Positions 1 to 5,894 of a DNA stretch of 5,894 nucleotides are shown piece after piece. The stretch is from Bacilli bacterium (GTDB lineage Bacteria; Bacillota_I; Bacilli_A; Izemoplasmatales; Hujiaoplasmataceae), in NCBI GenBank assembly GCA_018400565.1, contig JAGYMP010000041.1:1-5894 (forward strand), read 5' to 3'. The notes beneath the pieces are model-generated. The model worked only from the letters and a program-made list of their open reading frames with translations. It had not been told where the DNA came from and ran no database searches. How positions within the stretch are numbered: position 1 is the stretch's first letter; every line of letters starts with the position of its first letter. Both the position numbers and the translations under genes were made by a program.

Positions 1-1
1 C

Positions 2-655
2 GAAAATGGTATCCGTGTGATCGCATTGGCGGACGGCGCCGGTTCGATGGCCGATGCCGAGTTGGGTGCGCTAGTGACCGTCAAAGCGATCACGGAGCAC
101 ATCATTAACCGGTTTTTCGATTACATCGAACAATTGCGTGAGAAGGAAGACGCAAAGGTTCGCGATGCGATTGTCACGTTTTTGCATGAACGGCTGTATG
201 AAGCGGCGGATGAGCATCATGCCCGCTTTCGTGAGATGGGCGCAACCCTTTTGTTTGCGGCGGTGTATGAAGACACGCTTTTTTACGGCCATATCGGTGA
301 TGGCATCATCGGCGCTTACACAAACGATGGTCACGTCAAGGTCCTTTCCGAACCCGAAAACGGGTTTTTACCCAACATCACGGTTTTTGTGACTGAACCG
401 AAACCCAGAAAGCATTTGCGAATGAACGTAACCGAAATAAATCACATCAAAGGCATTGTGTTGATGTCTGATGGTCCGGGCGAGTATTTTTATGACAGAC
501 GGCAAGGATTCATCAAGGAGACCAAACAACTGTTCGACGCTTTTAATAACAAAACCAAAGCGGAATATCAACGGACTCTCCATGATTACATGAAGGATGA
601 TCTCTCTCTCCGGTCCGGTGATGATTTGTCGGTCAATATCTTGTACCAAGAATGA
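2..655 (+). CDS. PP2C-family Ser/Thr protein phosphatase, 5' end missing
   Basis: The reading frame is open from base 2, so the gene begins before the window; the GTG at 17 lies inside the first conserved motif and is not a credible start. The 217 visible residues follow the PP2C order: ADGAGS with a metal-binding Asp (visible residues 10-15), GATLL (80-84), GHIGDG (96-101), LMSDG (154-158), and a C-terminal GDDLSVNI (206-213) matching the final metal-binding DD motif. Known role of the family: Mn/Mg-dependent removal of phosphate from Ser/Thr in the cytosol. Only some 20-30 N-terminal residues seem to be missing. The partner kinase and substrate are not visible. The gene ends in TGA at 653-655 within a tandem duplication and is followed by a terminator, so it closes a separate transcription unit from the potassium genes downstream. 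The family call is firm; the physiological role is unknown. Confidence 0.85.
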   Translation, partial: ENGIRVIALADGAGSMADAELGALVTVKAITEHIINRFFDYIEQLREKEDAKVRDAIVTFLHERLYEAADEHHARFREMGATLLFAAVYEDTLFYGHIGDGIIGAYTNDGHVKVLSEPENGFLPNITVFVTEPKPRKHLRMNVTEINHIKGIVLMSDGPGEYFYDRRQGFIKETKQLFDAFNNKTKAEYQRTLHDYMKDDLSLRSGDDLSVNILYQE

Positions 656-691
656 CGGATTGTGATCTTGTACCAAGAATGACGGATTGTG
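638..691 (+). repeat. Exact 27-bp tandem duplication across the phosphatase stop codon
   Basis: Positions 638-664 and 665-691 are identical, base for base, and the identity runs one base further (692). The unit starts ATCTTGTACC and contains the last codons of the phosphatase gene (Ile-Leu-Tyr-Gln-Glu), its TGA and nine bases beyond. Because 27 is a multiple of three, the second copy keeps the frame: past the first TGA (653-655) come eight sense codons and a second in-frame TGA at 680-682. The protein is unchanged by the duplication unless the first stop is read through. Confidence 0.97.
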
Positions 692-704
692 AATGTTTTG
701 AGAC

Positions 705-731
705 GAACCCGCGATGGCGGGTTCTTTTTTT
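705..731 (+). terminator. Intrinsic terminator after the phosphatase gene
   Basis: A perfect 8-bp stem, GAACCCGC (705-712) with GCGGGTTC (717-724), encloses a 4-nt GATG loop and is followed directly by seven T residues (725-731). This is a textbook Rho-independent terminator on the plus strand. It lies 14 bp after the tandem duplication and separates the phosphatase unit from the potassium operon. Confidence 0.95.
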
Positions 732-862
732 ATTCAGTGATACCCCTTGAATGGAATATCCATGGCATAAGTCGGTAAGTGGATGCATGGGATGGCTAAG
801 GACACACAAAATAGCGCCATCTTTATGAAATCTTAACAGAAAAACGACGATTCACCATACGG

Positions 863-870
863 TGTTAACA
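863..870. promoter_or_regulatory. TGTTAACA palindrome, possible operator
   Basis: TGTTAACA is a perfect 8-bp palindrome, ending 10 bp before the -10 hexamer, so it overlaps the place where a -35 element would normally be. The sequence TTAACA also occurs at 833-838, which is 32 bp upstream of the TTAACA at 865-870, roughly three helical turns. OmpR/KdpE-type regulators often bind direct repeats, so a regulator site is conceivable, but such short words also arise by chance. Confidence 0.25.
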
Positions 871-880
871 TTCGGTTGTT

Positions 881-886
881 TATAAT
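881..886 (+). promoter_or_regulatory. Likely sigma-70/sigma-A -10 box of the potassium operon
   Basis: TATAAT matches the -10 consensus exactly. It lies 31 bp before the first start codon of the operon, in a non-coding region after a terminator. Transcription would begin near 893, giving a leader of only about 25 nt that holds little more than the ribosome binding site. The hexamers at a 15-19 bp spacing upstream (for example TACGGT at 858-863) do not resemble TTGACA. A TG pair at 877-878 is one base out of register for an extended -10. The weak -35 suggests help from an activator. Confidence 0.6.
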
Positions 887-904
887 GGGCCTACATTGAG
901 AGAT

Positions 905-910
905 AGGAGG
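905..910 (+). promoter_or_regulatory. Strong Shine-Dalgarno of the first operon gene
   Basis: AGGAGG sits 7 nt before the ATG at 918. It is the best ribosome binding site in the window, and it fixes the start of a 58-codon gene that length alone would not have established. Confidence 0.9.
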
Positions 911-917
911 CATCATC

Positions 918-1094
918 ATGGAAGAATTAATCGGAACGAAAGTCAAGATTGTGTTAAACAACCGAAGCGGAGTTGTAGCCATCACGGGAGAAGTCTTGAA
1001 GGTTGAAGATGAATTCATGCTCTTAGCGACGCCACAAAAGAACATCTATATCGCAATCAACAACATCAAGACCATCGAAAGAATCGACGGGTGA
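918..1094 (+). CDS. Small Sm-like (LSm-fold) conserved protein, 58 aa
   Basis: The 58-codon frame runs from ATG 918 to TGA 1092-1094 behind a strong AGGAGG, so it is very probably translated. The protein has no signal peptide or membrane segment. Its pattern resembles an Sm fold: alternating hydrophobics in GTKVKIVL (residues 6-13), a Sm1-like GEVLKVEDEFMLL (24-36), then a short turn and a final strand pair with IYIAINNIKTIERI (43-56). Sm-like proteins form rings and often bind RNA, but this one is shorter than Hfq (about 75-100 aa) and I do not see the Hfq KH/YKHA signature. It is the first gene of the potassium operon and ends in a GTGA that overlaps or abuts the next start. The exact family and function are not recognised; a role in regulating the operon or its proteins is only inference. 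Confidence 0.8.
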   Translation: MEELIGTKVKIVLNNRSGVVAITGEVLKVEDEFMLLATPQKNIYIAINNIKTIERIDG

Positions 1095-1099
1095 ATGTC

Positions 1100-1516
1100 A
1101 TGAAGAAAAACCGGGTTTTGATTATCGGGTTGGGCAGACTGGGTTCCAGTATCGCGACATTGTTGTCGGTTGAAGGCGAAGAAGTGCTTGTCATTGATAA
1201 GAGTGAGGACTCCTTCAGGAAATTGTCCGATCGTTTCAGCGGATATGAAATCACCGGGGACGTTGTGGATGCAGATGTGCTTGAAAACGCAGGCATCAAA
1301 AGCGCGAAAACAGTTGTTGCGACCACGAATGATGACAACATGAATATCTTTATCGCGCAGATTTGTTTTTATATCTATGATGTTCCGAACATTTATATCC
1401 GGTTGTCGGACAACAACAAGAAAAAATTAATCGAAAACACAAATGTGAAAGCCATATATCCGTTTGAACTATCAATGGACGAATTCAAACGACTAAGGGA
1501 AAAGGAGCGGATTTGA
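1100..1516 (+). CDS. TrkA-type K+ uptake regulator, RCK_N domain only
   Basis: A 138-aa cytosolic Rossmann protein of the TrkA/KtrA family, expected to bind NAD(H) or a related nucleotide and to gate the TrkH pore. Seen: VLIIGLGRLG (residues 6-15) with the complete GxGxxG motif, an acidic D33 at the end of the second strand (LVIDKS) that would contact the ribose, ITGDVVDADVL (51-61) matching the family GDATD-type motif, and ATTNDDN (74-80). It stops at the end of the RCK_N fold, with no RCK_C domain. Start: ATG 1100 gives the usual family N-terminus (MKKNRVLIIGLG); a GTG at 1091, overlapping the previous stop as GTGA, would add three residues and cannot be excluded. Neither start has a strong ribosome binding site, so coupling to the gene before is likely. 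The short form looks native, because the next gene encodes a complementary full-length partner. Confidence 0.9.
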   Translation: MKKNRVLIIGLGRLGSSIATLLSVEGEEVLVIDKSEDSFRKLSDRFSGYEITGDVVDADVLENAGIKSAKTVVATTNDDNMNIFIAQICFYIYDVPNIYIRLSDNNKKKLIENTNVKAIYPFELSMDEFKRLREKERI

Positions 1517-2178
1517 TGAGGATTGTCATTGCAGGCGGCACAAATGAAGCTGATTTCTTAATCAAAATGTTTCAAAAAAAGAAACATCAACTGACCATCA
1601 TCAACGCAGACGAACGTGTGTGTGAATGGTTAAGCCGGGAAAATCATGTGTCAGTGTATAATGGCGACCCCTCAAAAGAATACTCGCTTGCGGATGCGGA
1701 TGTCAAAAACGCAGATATCCTGATTGCGTTGACGCCCCGTGATGCTGACAATTTAGTGATTTGCCAATTGGCTTTGGATGTGTTTAACATCAAGCGATGC
1801 GTATGTGTGGTTTCCAACCCAAAGAATGTGGAGATATTCAAAAAATTGGGTTTGAAATCGGTGATCAGTTCGACTTATCTGGTTGCCCAGACCATCGAAC
1901 GCCATTCTATCGTCGATAATTTGATCCGCACATTGCCGATCGAAGAAGAGAAAATCGTTTTGACCGAATTGGAGATCGATCCTGATTACAGCATTGTCGG
2001 GAAACAGCTCAAAGACATTGATTTCCCCGAACAAACGGAAGTGAATATCAGTTGCATCTTTCGTGACCCCGACGTGATTATCCCCACAGGGAAAACAACG
2101 ATCCGGGGCGGTGACCGACTGGTCGTCGTATCAACCCCCGAAAGCCAGGAAATGTTGATTGAATATGTCCAAAGATAA
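1516..2178 (+). CDS. trkA: TrkA-type K+ uptake regulator, RCK_N + RCK_C, degenerate nucleotide motif
   Basis: A 220-aa cytosolic RCK protein, the expected size for a single-unit TrkA/KtrA. The N domain spans about 1-135 (MRIVIAGG start, NGD at 49-51, ALTPRDADNL at 71-80). A TrkA_C domain follows at about 142-220, with VLTELEIDPDYSIVGKQLKD (148-167) and GGDRLVVVS (198-206), typical of the ligand-binding RCK_C fold. The glycine loop reads IAGGTNEADF (5-14), so the final Gly of GxGxxG is missing, and nucleotide binding may be lost or changed. It should form a ring with the RCK_N-only protein encoded just before it and dock on TrkH. ATG 1516 is preferred over the in-frame TTG 1513: AAGGAG at 1502-1507 lies 8 nt before the ATG, and the ATG shares one base with the previous stop (TGATG). 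Confidence 0.92.
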   Translation: MRIVIAGGTNEADFLIKMFQKKKHQLTIINADERVCEWLSRENHVSVYNGDPSKEYSLADADVKNADILIALTPRDADNLVICQLALDVFNIKRCVCVVSNPKNVEIFKKLGLKSVISSTYLVAQTIERHSIVDNLIRTLPIEEEKIVLTELEIDPDYSIVGKQLKDIDFPEQTEVNISCIFRDPDVIIPTGKTTIRGGDRLVVVSTPESQEMLIEYVQR

Positions 2179-3679
2179 TCAGTCTGTTGTGAACAATGCA
2201 CAAAATCGGCAACAAGAACAACCTTTGTCGGGGTATATGCTGATATTTGGTTATATGGGGATATTTATCTTCTTTGCCGGATTGTTTATGTTGGTTCCCC
2301 TCCTTGTTTTGATTTTCTATCCGGATGAGATCACGTACGCACCGTATTTTGTGATTCCCGGTATGGTTTGTATTGTGGGAGGGTATGTGCTCAGAATCAT
2401 AATCAAAGACAAAAAAATGGCAAGACTTGCCCACCATGAAGATACGGTGTTGGTTCTTTTGGTTTGGATTTTGACGATTGTGGTCGGATCGCTGCCGTTT
2501 TTGCTGACGGGTGATTATGATTTCACCAGAAGCATTTTTGAATCCACAAGCGGATACACAACAACCGGTCTGTCGATTGTCGACGTGACGAGCGCACCGA
2601 ACATCTTTTTGTTTTATCGCAGTCTGATGCAATTTTTGGGCGGGGTGGGGATTGTTCTCGTGATGACTTCCGTGATTTCCGACCGATACGGGGTGCGTCT
2701 TTACCACGCCGAGGGACATAGTGATCGATTGATGCCCAATTTAGCGAAATCAGCTCGTTTGATTCTCGGGATCTATTTGCTTTATACCGTGTTGGGGATT
2801 CTCGCATATGTGATTTCAGGGATGCCCGTGTTCGATGCGATCAATCATTCACTTGCAGCTCTGTCGACCGGGGGTTTTTCCGTCAAGGCGACGAGTATAG
2901 CCGCTTATCAAAGTTTGTCGATTGAAGTTGTGACGATGGTTCTGATGATTTTAGGCGGCACGAATTTCGTTGTCCATGTTTTTTTGCTGAGAGGTAAATG
3001 GAAACGAGTGTGGCGACACGGAGAATTCAGATTGCTTGTTCTGTTGTTGTTTTTGTTTTTGCCCCTGATGATCATCTCCACGATGCGCACACTCGGTCAC
3101 GGGTTTTGGCAGTCACTCCGTGAAGGATCGTTTCAGTTTTTGACCGCCGTCACAACGACCGGTTTTTCATCCATCGAATCATTTAAGGCCATGCCATTGA
3201 TTTTTGTCTCATTTGTGATATTATTGATGTTAATCGGAGCGGGCTTCGGTTCGACAGGCGGAGCGATCAAGCAACACAGAGTGCTTTTGATGTTTAAGAG
3301 TATGTATTGGAATCTGCGTGATAAAATGATGCACAGCAAAACCATCCATACCAATACCGTCAACAAAGCCGGGGACAAAGTAATTGTTACCGACAAGGAC
3401 ATCCAAAACAACAATGTGTTCGTATTGACTTATCTGATGATTTTCTTTGCGGGTTCGCTTGTGTTTACTGTTGCGGGACATCCGATGGTTGATGCGATGT
3501 TTGAATTTGCTTCATCCCTGGGCACGGTTGGACTGTCCGTCGGTCTTACGAGCACCACAGCACCGAATTATGTGCTCTGGACCTCCTCGGCGGGTATGTT
3601 GCTCGGCAGACTTGAGCTTTATGTCGTCTTGATCGGTTTGGCGAAAATGATTGGGGATGCATCGCGAAGAAAGGCGTGA
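2165..3679 (+). CDS. trkH: TrkH-type potassium uptake pore subunit
   Basis: An integral membrane protein of about 504 aa from the TrkH/KtrB/HKT superfamily, which carries K+ inward across the cytoplasmic membrane. All four pore loops are visible (numbered from ATG 2165): SGYTTTGLS (129-137, filter Gly 135), SLAALSTGGF (229-238, Gly 236), AVTTTGFSS (328-336, Gly 333) and SSLGTVGLSVG (450-460, Gly 456). A Gly in every filter loop fits K+ selectivity. A glycine-rich GAGFGSTGGAIK (358-369) matches the conserved loop after pore 3 that acts as the intramembrane gate. The C-terminal LLGRLE (479-484) is the TrkH form rather than the KtrB GRxGPLT form. A polar cytosolic N-terminus of about 20 residues precedes the first helix. 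Start: ATG 2165 overlaps the previous gene by 14 bp; TTG 2159 is an alternative and has AGGA (2147-2150) at a better 8-nt spacing. Its RCK regulators lie directly upstream. Confidence 0.96.
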   Translation: MSKDNQSVVNNAQNRQQEQPLSGYMLIFGYMGIFIFFAGLFMLVPLLVLIFYPDEITYAPYFVIPGMVCIVGGYVLRIIIKDKKMARLAHHEDTVLVLLVWILTIVVGSLPFLLTGDYDFTRSIFESTSGYTTTGLSIVDVTSAPNIFLFYRSLMQFLGGVGIVLVMTSVISDRYGVRLYHAEGHSDRLMPNLAKSARLILGIYLLYTVLGILAYVISGMPVFDAINHSLAALSTGGFSVKATSIAAYQSLSIEVVTMVLMILGGTNFVVHVFLLRGKWKRVWRHGEFRLLVLLLFLFLPLMIISTMRTLGHGFWQSLREGSFQFLTAVTTTGFSSIESFKAMPLIFVSFVILLMLIGAGFGSTGGAIKQHRVLLMFKSMYWNLRDKMMHSKTIHTNTVNKAGDKVIVTDKDIQNNNVFVLTYLMIFFAGSLVFTVAGHPMVDAMFEFASSLGTVGLSVGLTSTTAPNYVLWTSSAGMLLGRLELYVVLIGLAKMIGDASRRKA

Positions 3680-5172
3680 TTCGCTTGAAAGAACACGTGA
3701 GATTAATCAGTGTCAGCGTTCTGATCATTTTGCTTGCCACCTTGCTGTCTTGGATGTTGAGTGAATTCGGACTGCGAAGCGAGAATGTTCTTTTGGTCTA
3801 TGTGATTGCGGTTTTGATTGTGAACATGGAAACGAAGAGCCTTGCTTACGGCTTTGCTTCCGCCGTGATCTGTGTGTTGACCTTCAACTATTTTTTCACT
3901 GATCCCATGTATACGATGGTCATCAATGACGCCAATTATTATGTGTCAATCATCATTTTCGTGTTTGTGTCTGCCATTGCCAACATGTTGGTGAGCCGTT
4001 TGCAGAAGCAAATAAAGTCTTCGAGGGATAACGAAGAACAAATGCAACTGCTGTTTGAAATAAGCAAATCCTTTCTGAAAATCCATTCGGCCAGGGAAAT
4101 CGTAGCATTTGAACAATCGAAGGTCGAGGACATCATCGGCCAACCCATTGTGATCAGTTTGAAAACAGAGCAGGGATGGTATTATCACGGGAAAGTCCAC
4201 TGTGACGTTGATGAAAAAAAACTCACATGGACGGTATCCCATATGGTGATGACCGGATGGGGTAAGAAGATGTTCTCAGCGACACCCTGGAAAATGATTC
4301 CTTTTTCCGCCAATAAGAAAGCACTTGCTTCCGGGGTGATGCTGATTGATTGCAGAGAGAAGGAACCGGATAAAAAAGCCATGCGCTTCGTGGATACATC
4401 TCTCAATCTCATGACCCTCGTCTTGGAACATGAATTGTTGGCGGAGGAATCAAAACAGGCAAATGTGAGGATTGAAAAGGAAAAACTCCGAAGTTCTCTG
4501 CTGCTTGGCATCGCCCATGACATCCGGACACCGCTGACCGGCATCGCGGCCGGGTCGAGTCTTTTGCTTGAAAGTTTCGATGAAATCGATGAAGACGAGA
4601 AAACACGTTTGTTGAATGACATCAACAGTGAAACCAACTATCTTTCGCAATTTGTCAACAACCTTTTGAATGTCGCTAAAATCGAAGCCAACAGACTGAC
4701 TGTTTCCAAAACCAAAGAGTTGGTCGATGATTTGATTTCGGTTGCGGTGGAACAGGTCGGCAAACAAAGCGACGAGCATACCATCAATGTCAATCAGAAG
4801 AATGAATTGATTTTTGTTTATTGTGAACCCAAACTCCTGGTGCAGGTCATCGTCAATCTTCTGAAAAACGCGTTTGAACACACACCACCCGGAACCACGG
4901 TTGAAATCACATACCATCAAAAGATGAACAATCTCATCATGGAAATTGCCGATGATGGTGGTGGTATCGCGAATGATAAACTCGATGCTATCTTTGAGGG
5001 GGTTTTTTCACGCGATAAGATGCAATCGAAAAAGTCCCGCGGGTTTGGCATCGGTCTGAATGTGTGCAAGGGCATCATCGAAGCGCACGGGGGGACCATC
5101 AGTGCCGTCAACAACAAACAAGGCGGCGCGACCTTCATCATCACGCTTCCGAATGAAAAGGGGAGATCGTGA
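3676..5172 (+). CDS. kdpD: KdpD-like membrane sensor histidine kinase lacking the KdpD/Usp N-terminus
   Basis: A 498-aa sensor kinase. Domains: four transmembrane helices of DUF4118 type (about 9-29, 37-51, 56-73, 88-106), including the KdpD hallmark FNYFFTDP (70-77); a linker helix (107-137); a GAF-like region (about 138-250); a HisKA domain with H-box HDIRTPLTGI (phospho-acceptor His281); and a HATPase with N-box NLLKNAFEHTP (394-404), DDGGG (426-430), F-box IFEGVF (439-444) and RGFGIGL (455-461). All catalytic motifs are intact. E. coli KdpD (894 aa) has about 400 extra N-terminal residues holding the KdpD and universal-stress domains; here the protein begins almost at helix 1. It should phosphorylate the response regulator encoded next. 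GTG 3676 overlaps the trkH stop as GTGA; TTG 3685 is an alternative, since AGAAAGG (3668-3674) is too close to the GTG (1 nt) but 10 nt from the TTG. Confidence 0.94.
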   Translation: MIRLKEHVRLISVSVLIILLATLLSWMLSEFGLRSENVLLVYVIAVLIVNMETKSLAYGFASAVICVLTFNYFFTDPMYTMVINDANYYVSIIIFVFVSAIANMLVSRLQKQIKSSRDNEEQMQLLFEISKSFLKIHSAREIVAFEQSKVEDIIGQPIVISLKTEQGWYYHGKVHCDVDEKKLTWTVSHMVMTGWGKKMFSATPWKMIPFSANKKALASGVMLIDCREKEPDKKAMRFVDTSLNLMTLVLEHELLAEESKQANVRIEKEKLRSSLLLGIAHDIRTPLTGIAAGSSLLLESFDEIDEDEKTRLLNDINSETNYLSQFVNNLLNVAKIEANRLTVSKTKELVDDLISVAVEQVGKQSDEHTINVNQKNELIFVYCEPKLLVQVIVNLLKNAFEHTPPGTTVEITYHQKMNNLIMEIADDGGGIANDKLDAIFEGVFSRDKMQSKKSRGFGIGLNVCKGIIEAHGGTISAVNNKQGGATFIITLPNEKGRS

Positions 5173-5855
5173 TGGACAAAACGATTTTGATCATCGAAGA
5201 CGACAGGATGATCGTGCGGTTTTTGAAAATGGCTCTGGAAACGAAGGGTTATGAAGTGAAGGTCGCAAAAAACGGCGTCAACGGCATTGATGATTTTCTG
5301 AACATCAAGCCGGATATGATTTTGTTGGATCTCGGTTTACCTGACATCGACGGGTTGGATGTGATTGATACGATCCGGGAGAAATCCGACGTTCCGATCA
5401 TCGTCGTCTCCGCCCGCGAAAAAAGCAAGGAGAAGGTATCCGCCCTCGATGCGGGAGCGGACGATTACCTGACCAAGCCGTTCAATATAGAAGAGTTGAT
5501 GGCAAGGATCCGCGTGGCTTTCCGCAAAGAGAAAAATTCTGTGGCCGAAGGAGAAAAAATATTCACATACAAAGGAATCACAATTGATTATGCCAAACAC
5601 ACGGTTGCTTTGCATGGCGAGGAGATTCATTTCACGCCGATCGAATTTGATTTGTTGTCGCTACTGTCAAAGAATCAAGGAAAAGTATTGACCCATAGTT
5701 TCATTCAGGATAAGATTTGGGGATATCAATCCGAGGATGATTATCAATCACTGCGGGTTTTTATCGCATCGATTCGAAAAAAACTCACCAAAGATGAAAA
5801 GCAGCCTTTTATCAAAACCGAGATCGGTGTGGGGTATCGGTTCAATGAAGACTAA
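5172..5855 (+). CDS. kdpE: KdpE-like OmpR-family response regulator
   Basis: A 227-aa two-domain transcription factor of the usual OmpR/KdpE length. The receiver domain (1-118) has the acidic pocket E9-D10-D11, phospho-acceptor D53 in ILLDLGLPDIDG, Ser80 (VVSARE), and K102 in the LTKPF motif. A winged-helix DNA-binding domain follows (about 127-226), with FTPIEFDLLSLL (154-165), a recognition helix around SLRVFIASIRKKL (193-205) and the closing GVGYRF wing (219-224). Its partner is the sensor kinase encoded just upstream. ATG 5172 shares one base with the previous stop and has GGGGAG (5160-5165) 6 nt upstream; the GTG at 5169 adds one Met and is less well placed. It is the last gene of the operon within the window. 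The likely target is the operon promoter near 881, since no kdpFABC genes are visible; that target is inferred. Confidence 0.95.
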   Translation: MDKTILIIEDDRMIVRFLKMALETKGYEVKVAKNGVNGIDDFLNIKPDMILLDLGLPDIDGLDVIDTIREKSDVPIIVVSAREKSKEKVSALDAGADDYLTKPFNIEELMARIRVAFRKEKNSVAEGEKIFTYKGITIDYAKHTVALHGEEIHFTPIEFDLLSLLSKNQGKVLTHSFIQDKIWGYQSEDDYQSLRVFIASIRKKLTKDEKQPFIKTEIGVGYRFNED

Positions 5856-5894
5856 ATCCACGTGCAAGTTCGTTTCATGATGAACGATCATACA

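Noticed and set aside
653..655. TGA read as Trp or recoded, as in Mycoplasma
   Set aside because: TGG is used freely for Trp in the window and TGA ends several genes exactly at the expected family length, so standard code applies.
752..800. Imperfect inverted words around CCATGG and GCATGGGAT in the intergenic region
   Set aside because: The arms match only with mismatches and shifts, so no convincing stem or operator can be drawn.
732..917. A c-di-AMP (ydaO-type) or other riboswitch before the potassium operon
   Set aside because: K+ genes are often under such control, but I see no ydaO-like conserved blocks and no anti-terminator hairpin. With the predicted start near 893 the leader is only about 25 nt.
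1100..1516. The 138-aa RCK protein as a frameshifted, broken full-length TrkA
   Set aside because: It ends cleanly at the RCK_N boundary with a TGATG junction and a good ribosome binding site for the next gene, and no RCK_C remnant is left in other frames; the next gene has its own complete N domain.
2078..2719. 213-codon open frame on the minus strand opposite trkA/trkH
   Set aside because: Its product is rich in His, Asn, Gln and Arg without domain pattern, and it lies antisense to strongly conserved TrkH sequence. It is a codon-composition shadow.
4185..4920. Minus-strand open frames of about 150 codons opposite the kinase gene
   Set aside because: They overlap each other and conserved HisKA/HATPase coding sequence, with Ser- or Phe-rich products and no recognisable family.
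5866..5894. TTCAT-G-ATGAA near-palindrome and possible start codons at the window end, taken as a terminator or a new gene
   Set aside because: The arms are too close for a hairpin, no T-run follows, and there is too little sequence and no clear ribosome binding site to support a gene.

Overview
The window holds seven genes, all on the plus strand. It is most likely from a bacterium of the Bacillota or a related low-to-middle GC lineage. The evidence is strong AGGAGG/AAGGAG-type ribosome binding sites, tight gene packing with stop/start overlaps, and moderate GC (judged by eye, not computed). TGA is used as stop and TGG as Trp, so the code is the standard bacterial one, which argues against Mycoplasma or Spiroplasma. 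I cannot place the genus.

Layout. Positions 2-655 are the 3' part of a PP2C-type Ser/Thr protein phosphatase gene whose start lies before the window. Its stop codon sits inside an exact 27-bp tandem duplication (638-691), followed by a clean intrinsic terminator (705-731). The next 186 bp (732-917) are non-coding and carry a likely promoter: a perfect TATAAT at 881-886, no recognisable -35, and a TGTTAACA palindrome just upstream.

From 918 to 5855 runs one very compact six-gene operon. Its order is a 58-aa Sm-like small protein, a 138-aa RCK_N-only TrkA-type protein, a 220-aa RCK_N+RCK_C TrkA protein, a TrkH K+ channel/transporter subunit of about 504 aa, a KdpD-like sensor kinase of about 498 aa lacking the usual cytoplasmic KdpD/Usp N-terminus, and a 227-aa KdpE/OmpR-type response regulator. 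Every junction overlaps or is within about 5 nt, so translation is probably coupled throughout.

How they probably work together: TrkH is the membrane pore, and the two RCK proteins should form its cytosolic nucleotide-sensing gating ring. One has an intact Rossmann glycine motif but no C domain; the other has the C domain but a degraded glycine motif, so a mixed ring is likely. The Kdp-like two-component pair probably senses K+ limitation or osmotic state and regulates the operon. The main interest is this combination: a Kdp-type regulator built into a Trk uptake operon, a divided RCK gate, and an uncharacterised Sm-like protein at the head. No mobile element, CRISPR array, tRNA or rRNA was seen.
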